From Nitrospirae bacterium GWC2_57_13 (GTDB lineage: Bacteria > Nitrospirota > UBA9217), in the NCBI GenBank assembly GCA_001805055.1, contig MHDZ01000040.1, positions 67,492-101,873 of the forward strand: a stretch of DNA of 34,382 nt, given 5' to 3'. The position numbers and the translations under genes were made by a program. This document shows, piece by piece, positions 7,330-15,310 of the stretch. Position 1 is the stretch's first letter, and each line of letters starts with the position of its first letter. Under the pieces are notes generated by a model. That model saw only the letters and a program-made list of their open reading frames with translations, made no database searches and was not told the origin of the DNA.

Positions 7330-8784
7330 CTACAATATCGCCGCAATGGACGCCCGGGCGAAGTTCAACACGTTGTCAGGATACACGCCGATGTAGATGA
7401 CCGTGACCAGGGAAAAAACCAGGGCGATTGCCAGCGACGGGGCCGTGGCGAGCTTGAACTCGGCCTGGGGCTCGCTCATATACATGACCATGATGACCCG
7501 GAGATAGAAATAGGCGCTGATGGCCGAGAAAATGACGCCCACAACGGCGAGCCAGACCATGTCGGCCTGGATAGCGGCCTTGAAGATGTAAAACTTGCCC
7601 ATGAACCCTGCCGTGGGCGGGATACCGGTGAGCGAAAACATGAAGATCAGCATGAAGAATGCGGCCATCTTGTTCGTCTTGCCCAGGCCCGCGAAATCCT
7701 TTATCTCCTCGCCGCGCTCACCCGACCTGCGGAGCATGATGACGATGCCGAAGGCGCCCATGTTCATGACGGCATAAATGAAGACGTACATCATCACGCT
7801 GGCGACCCCTTCGGGACCGCCGGCGGCAATGCCAACAAGGGCGTAGCCTGCGTGGGCGATGGAGCTGTAGGCCAGCATGCGCTTGATGTTCGTCTGGGAC
7901 AGGGCGATGATGTTGCCCACGGCCATGGTGAGCACCGCGATGCCCGCGATGATGGTCGTCACATCATGCTGCAGGGGCTGGAGGGCATAGGAAAAAACGC
8001 GCAGCAGCACGGCAAACCCCGCGATCTTCGGGCCTGCAGACATGAAGGCCGTGACCGATGTGGGAGCGCCTTCGTACACGTCCGGCACCCACATATGGAA
8101 AGGCGCAGCAGCGATCTTGAAGCCAAAGCTCACGATCAGCATGATCATGGCAAGAAAGACCATGGGATTCGCCAGGTCAGCGCCGCGCAGGAACGCGTGA
8201 ATGCCCGCCAGGTTCGTGGTGCCTGACATGCCGTAGAGCAGCGACATGCCGTAGAGCATGATGCCTGACGAGAAGGAGCCGAGCAGCAGATACTTGATTG
8301 CAGCTTCGTTGGAACGGCTGTCGCGGCGCATGAAGCCGGCAAGCACGTAAATGGACATGGCCATGAGCTCAAGACCGAGATAGATGGTGATGAGGTCCCC
8401 TGCTGACGCCATGAGCATCATGCCTGCCGTGGCGAAAAGCATCAGGGCGTAATATTCGCCGCGGTGAATGTCCTCTATCTTGAGATAGTTGATGGAAACG
8501 AGGATGCCGAGGCTGCAGGCCACGTAGAAGGAGAACTTGAAGTAAACCGAAAAACGGTCGAGCAGAAAGGTCCCGGCAAAGAACGACCCGGTCACACCCA
8601 TGAGCTTGAAGGTGGCTAGGGCGGCGATGATGACGCCTGCGAGGCTGTACCAGCCCAGGGACGACTTCTGCTCCTTCCTGACGAAGAGATCGAGCAGCAG
8701 CACCGTGAGCGCCACGGTGATCACCACGACCTCGGGATAGATCGGCGTCATGAGCGTAAAAAATTCCTGCAGCGTACTTGGCAT
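7330..8784 (-). CDS. nuoN: NADH-quinone oxidoreductase subunit N
   Basis: A 484-residue antiporter-like membrane subunit of complex I and the last gene of the locus. Conserved family segments include the glutamate in LGLELMAMSIYVLAGF and the lysine/histidine-bearing block KIAAAPFHMWVPDVYEGAP. A second lysine lies in SAGPKIAGFA, and a third in QTNIKRMLAYSSIAHAGY. These buried charges form part of the proton path. I placed the start at the ATG at 8784: GAGGTG lies 6 bases upstream, and the in-frame GTG at 8793 would be inside that site. A repeat-filled 204-base gap separates it from nuoM. Confidence 0.97.
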   Translation of the reverse strand: MPSTLQEFFTLMTPIYPEVVVITVALTVLLLDLFVRKEQKSSLGWYSLAGVIIAALATFKLMGVTGSFFAGTFLLDRFSVYFKFSFYVACSLGILVSINYLKIEDIHRGEYYALMLFATAGMMLMASAGDLITIYLGLELMAMSIYVLAGFMRRDSRSNEAAIKYLLLGSFSSGIMLYGMSLLYGMSGTTNLAGIHAFLRGADLANPMVFLAMIMLIVSFGFKIAAAPFHMWVPDVYEGAPTSVTAFMSAGPKIAGFAVLLRVFSYALQPLQHDVTTIIAGIAVLTMAVGNIIALSQTNIKRMLAYSSIAHAGYALVGIAAGGPEGVASVMMYVFIYAVMNMGAFGIVIMLRRSGERGEEIKDFAGLGKTNKMAAFFMLIFMFSLTGIPPTAGFMGKFYIFKAAIQADMVWLAVVGVIFSAISAYFYLRVIMVMYMSEPQAEFKLATAPSLAIALVFSLVTVIYIGVYPDNVLNFARASIAAIL

Positions 8785-8988
8785 GCGTTTCACCTCGAAG
8801 AACCCTAATAAAATCGTTTAGGACGCAGATAACATCTGATAAACGCGGATAAAAAATCCGAAACTGAAAAAAGCGAAGCTCTCTCTAGAACTGAATGTCA
8901 GGTCCTATCCGCGAAAATCCGCGTTCATCCGCGTCCAACAACTGCTCTCAGGATCATCAATTCCCGTAGTATAAAGACTCCGAACCGC
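8785..8988. repeat. nuoM-nuoN spacer with phased 10-base repeats and inverted counterpart
   Basis: Three 10-base units, TATCCGCGAA, AATCCGCGTT and CATCCGCGTC, run in exact phase at 8906-8935. About 60 bases away (8820-8855) lies an inverted, more diverged copy (GGACGCAGAT ... ACGCGGATAA), so the spacer RNA could fold into a long imperfect hairpin. No gene is seen. Confidence 0.65.
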
Positions 8989-10533
8989 TCAGTTCCCTAC
9001 TGCCGTGCTGATGGCCTGGGCAACGGCCGGGACCACCTGTGCCTTGGCATGCACGTGGGCGATGAGATTCTCCACCGAGGCGTTCATGATCGTGAACGTC
9101 GGGTTGGGATAAAGCCCGATGTAGAACACCAGCGCAACGAGCGGCAGTACAGCGGCTATCTCGCGATAGTTCATGTCCTTCAAGGCTTCGTTGTGAGGGT
9201 TCGTGATCTTCCCGAAGGCCACGCGCTGGTACAACCAGAGCATATAGCCGGCGCCCAGGATAACACCAAGGGCCGCGATCACGGCGTAGACCTTCTGGAA
9301 CTTGAAGGCGCCGAGCAGGATGGCGAACTCGCCAACAAACCCGTTCGTGCCCGGCAGGCCGATGGACGAAAGTGTGATGATCATCAGGATCGTTGCATAG
9401 ACCGGGACCTTTGCAGCGATGCCGCCGTAATCAGCAATCATGCGCGTATGGGTCCGTTCGTAGATGACGCCGACGAGCAGGAACAGCGCTCCTGTGGACA
9501 CGCCGTGGTTGATCATCTGGATCAGGCCGCCTGCCACGCCCTGGCTGTTCAAGGCAAAGATGCCGAGGGTCACAAAACCCATATGGCTGACGCTTGAATA
9601 GGCGATCAATTTCTTGAAGTCTGTCTGGGCAAAGGCCATGTAAGCGCCGTAGATGATGGCGATGACGGACAGTATCATGATCGCAGGCGTCCAGGCAATG
9701 GACGCGTCAGGGAAGAAGGGCAGCGAAAAACGCAGGAACCCATAGGCGCCCATCTTGAGCAGGATGCCGGCCAGGATGATGCTGCCTGCCGTGGGAGCTT
9801 CGACGTGGGCATCAGGCAGCCAGGTGTGGAACGGGAACATGGGCACTTTCACGGCAAAGGCTAGGAAAAATGATGCAAAAACCCAGAGCTGAAAGGTATA
9901 ACTGTACTTGAAGTTCATGAGCGTAAGCACGTCAAAGGTCCCGCCTGCGTAGAAATAAACAGCCAGGATGCCGATAAGCATCAGTACGCTGCCCACGAGG
10001 GTATAGAGAAAGAATTTGACGGCTGCGTAAAGACGGTTCGGTCCGCCCCAGACGCCGATCAACAGGTACATGGGGATGAGCATGGCCTCCCAGAAGATGT
10101 AGAAGAGGAACATGTCCAGGGCCATGAACACGCCGATCATGCCGGCCTCGAGGAAGAGCAGGGCGATCATGAACTCACGCACACGGTCAGTGATGGCCTT
10201 CCAGGAGACCATGATGGAAATGGTCGTGAGCAACGCCGAGAGCGCTACGAACAGCACACTGATACCGTCCACGCCCAGCTTGTAATGGATGTTCCAGGCC
10301 TTGATCCACTCATAGCTCTCTCCGAACTGCATATGCGGGATGGAGGGATTAAAGTGCATCAGCAGGGGCGCGCAGAGCGCAAGCTCTACCAGGGAGAAGG
10401 CCAGCGCCACTGTGCGGGCAAGCGCCGCGTTCCTGATGAACAGCAGGATGGCAGCCCCGAGCACAGGCACGGCGATCAGCAGGGTGAGCAGCGGATAGTC
10501 TATCTGTTCCGTGTATGGTATCAGTTCGAGCAT
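8989..10533 (-). CDS. nuoM: NADH-quinone oxidoreductase subunit M
   Basis: A 514-residue antiporter-like proton-pumping subunit of the complex I membrane arm. Key blocks are present: the glutamate in FWEAMLIPMYLLIGVWGG, the lysine and histidine in KVPMFPFHTWLPDAHVEAPT, the lysine in ILLKMGAYGF and FKKLIAYSSVSHMGF. The start is the ATG at 10533, which has AAGGAGA 7 bases upstream; the longer frame to 10572 has no ribosome site. It lies between nuoL and nuoN in the usual L-M-N order. Confidence 0.97.
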   Translation of the reverse strand: MLELIPYTEQIDYPLLTLLIAVPVLGAAILLFIRNAALARTVALAFSLVELALCAPLLMHFNPSIPHMQFGESYEWIKAWNIHYKLGVDGISVLFVALSALLTTISIMVSWKAITDRVREFMIALLFLEAGMIGVFMALDMFLFYIFWEAMLIPMYLLIGVWGGPNRLYAAVKFFLYTLVGSVLMLIGILAVYFYAGGTFDVLTLMNFKYSYTFQLWVFASFFLAFAVKVPMFPFHTWLPDAHVEAPTAGSIILAGILLKMGAYGFLRFSLPFFPDASIAWTPAIMILSVIAIIYGAYMAFAQTDFKKLIAYSSVSHMGFVTLGIFALNSQGVAGGLIQMINHGVSTGALFLLVGVIYERTHTRMIADYGGIAAKVPVYATILMIITLSSIGLPGTNGFVGEFAILLGAFKFQKVYAVIAALGVILGAGYMLWLYQRVAFGKITNPHNEALKDMNYREIAAVLPLVALVFYIGLYPNPTFTIMNASVENLIAHVHAKAQVVPAVAQAISTAVGN

Positions 10534-10582
10534 GAACGTCTCCTTAAACGACTTGCAGAAAGCGCAGCGCAAAGGATCAAAC

Positions 10583-10610
10583 CCTTTGCTCCATGCTCCA
10601 TGCCCTATGC
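10583..10610. repeat. Degenerate 7-base tandem repeat after nuoL (4 units)
   Basis: CCTTTGC, TCCATGC, TCCATGC and CCTATGC are in exact 7-base phase. The array begins 5 bases downstream of the nuoL stop codon (reading leftward) and lies in the short nuoL-nuoM spacer. Confidence 0.7.
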
Positions 10611-10614
10611 ATTC

Positions 10615-12540
10615 TTATTTCAACACGTAGTACAGCCCCATCAACACCACAAGGCCCAGGCCCATGACAAAGGCATACTCCTGAACAAAGCCTGTCTGCA
10701 CTTTCCGGCTGCCCTCGCTGGTTCGCCGGATCATGCCGGCAATGCCGTTCACCGCGCCGTCGATGATCTTCACGTCTGTGATGTTGTAAAGGAACCTGGC
10801 GAGCCGGTGCACGAGACCGTCTACAAAGATGAAATTGTAGACCTCATCCACCTTGTACTTGTTCAGCAGCAGATTATAGGTTCCCTTGAAACTCCTGGCC
10901 AGCCGGTCGGGCATCGAAGTATTCTTCACATAAAGACTATAGGCTAGCCGGATGCCTGCCAGCGCAACCATGACAGAAAAGACCATGAGCCACCGTTCGA
11001 GGCCGTGGTTTGCGACGCCGTGTTCCAGGACTGGAAAAACGGGCGCCAGGAAATCGCCGAACAGGTTCGCGTGGGGTATGATGGCGCCGGGCATGCCGAT
11101 CCAGCCAATCGTTATGGCAAAGAATGCAAGGATGACCAGGGGTATGGTCATCACCTTCGGCGACTCATGCACATGGTGCTCAACCTCGTGGTCTATGCGC
11201 GATTTTCCGTAGAACGTGAGATAAATGAGCCGGAAGGAATAGAAGGCCGTGAGGAATGCGCCGAAGACCCCCAGCATCCAGAGCACCCGACCCACTTCGC
11301 CGGCATTATGCGCGCTCCAGAGGATCTCGTCTTTGCTGAAGAAACCCGCAAAAGGGAAGATGCCGGCCAGAGCAAGAGAGCCGACCAGGAACACGCCATG
11401 GGTCACCTTGATCTTGCGCTTGAGCCCCCCCATCTTCTGCATATCCTGCTCTCCTGACAGGGCGTGGATCACGCTGCCAGAGGCGAGGAAGAGCAGTCCC
11501 TTGAAAAAGGCATGGGTCGTGAGGTGGAAGATGCCTGCGGCAAAGGCGCCGACGCCGAGGCCCAGAAACATGTACCCGAGCTGGCTGATCGTCGAGTAGG
11601 CGATGACGCGCTTGATATCATTTTGCACCAGGCCGATGGTGGCGGCAAAGACCGCCGTGAGACCGCCCACGATCGCCACGGTGGTCATGGCTGTGGGTGA
11701 GAGCGAGAAAATCGGCGCGCAGCGCGCAACCATGAAGACGCCGGCCGTGACCATGGTGGCCGCGTGGATCAGGGCGCTGACCGGCGTGGGGCCTTCCATG
11801 GCGTCAGGCAGCCAGACATAGAGCGGAAGCTGCGCTGATTTGCCCATGGCGCCCACGAAGAGCAGCAGCGAGATCAACGTCATCACGCCGATCTCGGCGC
11901 CGAGCAGCATATAGCTCTGTGCCGCCGCTGGACCGGAAAGAGCCGCAAAGACGTCGGTGAAATCAAGGGTGCCGAAAGTCAGAAAGATAAGGAACATGCC
12001 GAGGAGGAATCCGAAGTCGCCTACGCGGTTCACCACAAAGGCCTTTATGCCCGCGTCAGAAGCCGATTTTTTCTCATACCAGAACCCGATCAGCAGGTAG
12101 GAGCAGAGCCCCACGCCTTCCCAGCCAACGAACATCAGGACAAAGTTGTTCGCCATGACCAGAACAAGCATGAAAAAGGTGAACAGTTCCAAATAGGCGA
12201 AGAAGCGGGCGTATCCCTTGTCGCCATGCATGTAGCCTACGGAGTATATATGGATGAGGGTACTGAGCGTGGTCACGACCAGGAGCATCACCGCAGTGAG
12301 CTGGTCGATCTGGAAGCCCACGTTCACCGTCAGATTGCCGATAGCGAACCAGGAGTAGAGGTTCTCATCGATGATAGTGCCGCCCAGCACGTCGATGAAG
12401 GCGCTCACGGACAGGATGAAGGACCCGGCAACGCCGGCCACGGCCGCGTAGGCGGCCCGCTCCTTCAGGTATTTCCCGAAGAGCCCGGCGATCAGGAATC
12501 CCGCGAAGGGCAGCAGCGGTATGAGAGCGTATTTAAGCAT
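10615..12540 (-). CDS. nuoL: NADH-quinone oxidoreductase subunit L
   Basis: A 641-residue subunit, the largest antiporter-like proton pump at the distal end of complex I. It has the glutamate in VGWEGVGLCSYLLIGFW, the lysine in MGKSAQLPLYVWLPDAMEGP, the histidine segment SALIHAATMVTAGVF, and the downstream NDIKRVIAYSTISQLGYM block. The long C-terminal region fits the lateral helix and final span. The ATG at 12540 follows GAGG by 5 bases; the in-frame GTG at 12546 overlaps that site and is rejected. A 159-base spacer carrying a REP-like structure separates it from nuoK. Confidence 0.97.
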   Translation of the reverse strand: MLKYALIPLLPFAGFLIAGLFGKYLKERAAYAAVAGVAGSFILSVSAFIDVLGGTIIDENLYSWFAIGNLTVNVGFQIDQLTAVMLLVVTTLSTLIHIYSVGYMHGDKGYARFFAYLELFTFFMLVLVMANNFVLMFVGWEGVGLCSYLLIGFWYEKKSASDAGIKAFVVNRVGDFGFLLGMFLIFLTFGTLDFTDVFAALSGPAAAQSYMLLGAEIGVMTLISLLLFVGAMGKSAQLPLYVWLPDAMEGPTPVSALIHAATMVTAGVFMVARCAPIFSLSPTAMTTVAIVGGLTAVFAATIGLVQNDIKRVIAYSTISQLGYMFLGLGVGAFAAGIFHLTTHAFFKGLLFLASGSVIHALSGEQDMQKMGGLKRKIKVTHGVFLVGSLALAGIFPFAGFFSKDEILWSAHNAGEVGRVLWMLGVFGAFLTAFYSFRLIYLTFYGKSRIDHEVEHHVHESPKVMTIPLVILAFFAITIGWIGMPGAIIPHANLFGDFLAPVFPVLEHGVANHGLERWLMVFSVMVALAGIRLAYSLYVKNTSMPDRLARSFKGTYNLLLNKYKVDEVYNFIFVDGLVHRLARFLYNITDVKIIDGAVNGIAGMIRRTSEGSRKVQTGFVQEYAFVMGLGLVVLMGLYYVLK

Positions 12541-12582
12541 AAGCACCTCGATGATAAATCCGGAAACTGGGATGACGGCAAC

Positions 12583-12668
12583 GGTTACGAAGCCCGTTTC
12601 GTCATTCGGTTACGTCGTGCGTATGGCGCCGTTGTCGCTTGCCGCTCCTCCATACGGGCCTCGTTACC
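12583..12668. repeat. REP-like inverted repeat cluster between nuoK and nuoL
   Basis: Three related sequences occur in 86 bases: GGTTACGAAGCCCGT (12583-12597), GGTTACGTCGTGCGTATGG (12608-12626) and the inverted CCATACGGGCCTCGTTACC (12650-12668). The first and third pair at 13 of 15 positions, the second and third at about 14 of 19. The result is alternative stem-loops downstream of the nuoK stop codon, similar in layout to REP/BIME elements that stabilise mRNA or mark a mobile hairpin. Confidence 0.6.
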
Positions 12669-12699
12669 GAGAAACACTGCCTGCCTTGAACGTTCCCTG

Positions 12700-13002
12700 C
12701 TATCCCTTCATCAGATTAAACTCATCCACATGCACGCTGCCGCGATTGCGGGCCAGCAGGATGATGATGGCCAGCGCCACGGCTGCCTCGGCGGCCGCCA
12801 CGGTGATGATGAAGATCACGAAGATCTGGCCCGTAAGGTTCTGAAGATAATGCGAGAAGGCGACCATATTGATGTTAGCTGCATTCAGCATCAGCTCGAT
12901 CGACATCAGGACAATGAAGACGTTCCTGCGCGACAGTACGCCCACTACGCCGATGGTGAAGAGCGCGGCACTCAGCAACACATACCAGTACAAGGGAACC
13001 AT
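12700..13002 (-). CDS. nuoK: NADH-quinone oxidoreductase subunit K
   Basis: A 100-residue three-span membrane subunit, the family's normal length. The conserved membrane glutamates are visible in [18 protein letters not shown] and in [17 protein letters not shown]. The ATG at 13002 has TTGGAGGTT about 6 bases upstream, whereas the longer frame starting at 13050 would add a non-homologous tail. It lies between nuoJ and nuoL as usual, but spacers on both sides are unusually long and repeat-bearing. Confidence 0.97.
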   Translation of the reverse strand: MVPLYWYVLLSAALFTIGVVGVLSRRNVFIVLMSIELMLNAANINMVAFSHYLQNLTGQIFVIFIITVAAAEAAVALAIIILLARNRGSVHVDEFNLMKG

Positions 13003-13027
13003 ACGATCAACCTCCAAAATGCGGCAG

Positions 13028-13109
13028 GCAGTATACTGCAGGCGGTACACAGGGAACTGCGCGATCCGTCCCCCCTGCTATCTGCTGTATGCTGTCTACC
13101 GTCTACTGT
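13028..13109. repeat. Palindrome and 7-base tandem repeat between nuoJ and nuoK
   Basis: A perfect 12-base palindrome, GCAGTATACTGC, lies at 13028-13039. Five phased heptamers (CTGCTAT, CTGCTGT, ATGCTGT, CTACCGT, CTACTGT) fill 13075-13109. The array is about 10 bases beyond the nuoJ stop codon. Confidence 0.7.
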
Positions 13110-13119
13110 TTACGTCTAC

Positions 13120-13626
13120 TTAATCCTTGATCTTCTTCGCCAGCATCACCGCGCCCACGAGTCCGACCAGCAGGATCACCGAAGCGATCTCGAAAGGAAC
13201 CAGGTATTTTGTGTACAGCTCAATGCCCAGATCCCGCACGCTCCCGACTGCGAGCGTCATGGGCTGCTGCCCTGCGTCAGCCGGGAACGAACCGCGCAGA
13301 ACAAGGAATGAGATCTCCGCGGAGATCAGCAGTCCGAACAGGGTGAGCCAGGGCCAGTAGCGGTTCGCCCGCGGCGCGGCGCTCTCCCGGTCAACATTCA
13401 ACAACATGACCACAAAGAGATACAGGATCAGAATGGCGCCCGCATAGACGATGAGCTGCACGGCAGCGAGGAACTCGGCGTTCAGCAGAACGAAGAGCCC
13501 GGCAATATGAAAGAACAGAAGCAGCATGAACAGCACGCTGTGCACGGGGTTACGGCGCGTGATCATGAGCAGCGCAGAACCAATGCAGACAGCGGCGAAA
13601 TAGATGAAGATGGCCTTATGCAGCAT
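13120..13626 (-). CDS. nuoJ: NADH-quinone oxidoreductase subunit J
   Basis: A 168-residue five-span membrane subunit linking the quinone module to the antiporter subunits. NuoJ hallmarks are the ITRRNPVHSVLFMLLLFFH and NAEFLAAVQLIVYAGAILIL segments. The ATG at 13626 is internal to a longer frame and overlaps the end of nuoI by 11 bases. An AAGGGGG ribosome-like site is upstream within nuoI, so translation is probably coupled. The longer start (13719) would encode a non-homologous extension inside nuoI and is rejected. Confidence 0.96.
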   Translation of the reverse strand: MLHKAIFIYFAAVCIGSALLMITRRNPVHSVLFMLLLFFHIAGLFVLLNAEFLAAVQLIVYAGAILILYLFVVMLLNVDRESAAPRANRYWPWLTLFGLLISAEISFLVLRGSFPADAGQQPMTLAVGSVRDLGIELYTKYLVPFEIASVILLVGLVGAVMLAKKIKD

Positions 13627-14098
13627 TCTTGCCGACCCCCTTTTTGCCCTCATACCGGTCGCCGACCTCGATGAGACGCTCCTTGGTATAGAAGGCGTCC
13701 CTGCGCGAAGTACAGGCAAGCTCGAACTCAGGCGTCATCTGAATGGCGAAGACCGGACAGGCATCAACACAGAATCCGCAGAACACGCAGCGGAGCAGAT
13801 CAAGTTCGTATGCGGTCACGATCTTCTCATGGTTCTTGCCCTCGGCAGTCACCACGGCAATGGCTTTTGAGGGGCAGACAGCCTCGCAGAGGCCGCACCC
13901 GATGCACCGCTCCTTCAGGCCCGAGTCGTCGCGCCGCAGGGCATGCAGCCCCCGGGAGCCCGAGAAGGGTTTCCGCTTCTCCATCGGATACTGGCGCGTC
14001 ACCGGCCGCGTGAACATGGTGCGGAAGGTGAGCGACATGCCCTTTGCAATGTCGACCAGAAAGATGGTATTGAGCAGCTTCTTTATCCGTTTCATCAT
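13616..14098 (-). CDS. nuoI: NADH-quinone oxidoreductase subunit I (8Fe ferredoxin type)
   Basis: A 160-residue peripheral-arm subunit carrying clusters N6a and N6b. Two 4Fe-4S motifs are intact: Cys65, 68, 71 and 75 (CIGCGLCEAVCP) and Cys104, 107, 110 and 114 (CVFCGFCVDACP). The N-terminus has a TFRTMFTRPVTRQYP segment typical of the membrane-contacting helix. The first ATG (14098) follows an AGGTT ribosome-like site. It overlaps nuoJ downstream and lies 107 bases from nuoH. Confidence 0.97.
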   Translation of the reverse strand: MMKRIKKLLNTIFLVDIAKGMSLTFRTMFTRPVTRQYPMEKRKPFSGSRGLHALRRDDSGLKERCIGCGLCEAVCPSKAIAVVTAEGKNHEKIVTAYELDLLRCVFCGFCVDACPVFAIQMTPEFELACTSRRDAFYTKERLIEVGDRYEGKKGVGKNAA

Positions 14099-14205
14099 TC
14101 AACCTCGATTGAACAAACCGGAACTACCTGCCTGCTCGTATCAGCAGCTCGGCCTGTTGTTTAACGTACTCATCTGACGTACTATCCGGCTACAGCGCCC
14201 TGCTG

Positions 14206-15300
14206 CTATAATAATCCCGCCTGCTTCAGGAATGCAGTTGCGAGCAGGGTGACAAGCGACAGGGGCAGCAGTATTTTCCAGGAAAACTTCATAAGCTGAT
14301 CATACCGCAGCCGCGGCAGCGTGGCCCGTATCCAGATAAAGCAAAAGATGAAGAAATAGACCTTGGCCAGGAGCCAGAGCACCGGCGGCACTGCCCGCAT
14401 GGCCGTATTGACCCAGCTTATGGGCGCCATGCCGCCGAGCCAGGACACGGAGGGGAATATCTGCAGCGGCAGCCAGCCGCCGAAAAACATGATGCTGATG
14501 AGCAGCGCCACGACGACCATGTTGGCGTATTCGGCCATAAAGAACATGGCGAACCGCATGCCCGTGTACTCCGTGAAGAAACCGGCAACCAGTTCGCTTT
14601 CCGCTTCCGGCAGATCAAAGGGCGCGCGGTTCGTTTCCGCTATGCCCGAAACAAGATACAGAAAGAACACCACGGGCCCCACATAGGTGAAGATGAACCA
14701 TTTCCCGGTCTGGGCATTCACGATCTCCGTCAGGTTGAGCGATCCCGCCATCAGCACAACGGTGATGATGGCAAAGGCCATGGGGATCTCATAGCTGATC
14801 ATCTGCGCAGCCGAACGAAAACTGCCCAGGAGCGAGTATTTGTTGTTCGATGCCCACCCGGCCATGATCACGCCGTAGGTCCCGATACTGGCCAGGGCCA
14901 GCACATAGAGCACGCCGATGTTCAGGTTGGTGACCCAGAGCGGAACTGCATTCTCGGGCGACAGGATACCGAAGAGTCTCGTGGGCGGGCCGAAGGGAAT
15001 GACCACAAAGGAGGCGAGGGACATGACGAGCAGTATCAGGGGCGCGACAATGAAGACCCACTTGTCCGCCTTGGCAGGGATGATGTCTTCCTTGAAGAAC
15101 AGCTTGACGCCGTCTGCGATGGGTTGGAGGATGCCGTGATAGCCCGCCATCATGGGGCCCATCCGCGACTGCATCCACGCCAGCGTCTTGCGCTCCATGT
15201 AAGACAGATAGGCTGCGTTCAGCATGATGAAACCGAACAACACGGCCACCGGTATGAGGATGGTGTAGACGATGTTCAAGATCTGCGCCATGTCGGCCAT
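14206..15300 (-). CDS. nuoH: NADH-quinone oxidoreductase subunit H
   Basis: A 364-residue membrane subunit that forms the quinone-binding chamber with NuoB and NuoD. The acidic cytoplasmic loop (ETNRAPFDLPEAESELVAG, then FFTEYTGMRFAMFFMAEY) is intact, as is the N-terminal ERKTLAWMQSRMGP block. The ATG at 15300 follows a GGGAGAAGGA ribosome site and lies 10 bases after the nuoG stop. The longer frame to 15336 overlaps nuoG and is not needed. Confidence 0.97.
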   Translation of the reverse strand: MADMAQILNIVYTILIPVAVLFGFIMLNAAYLSYMERKTLAWMQSRMGPMMAGYHGILQPIADGVKLFFKEDIIPAKADKWVFIVAPLILLVMSLASFVVIPFGPPTRLFGILSPENAVPLWVTNLNIGVLYVLALASIGTYGVIMAGWASNNKYSLLGSFRSAAQMISYEIPMAFAIITVVLMAGSLNLTEIVNAQTGKWFIFTYVGPVVFFLYLVSGIAETNRAPFDLPEAESELVAGFFTEYTGMRFAMFFMAEYANMVVVALLISIMFFGGWLPLQIFPSVSWLGGMAPISWVNTAMRAVPPVLWLLAKVYFFIFCFIWIRATLPRLRYDQLMKFSWKILLPLSLVTLLATAFLKQAGLL

Positions 15301-15310
15301 TTCCTTCTCC

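Noticed and set aside
12226-13311. 361-codon plus-strand frame across nuoL, nuoK and nuoJ
   Set aside because: It crosses three nuo genes and their spacers on the opposite strand, has composition typical of antisense frames and no recognisable domain.
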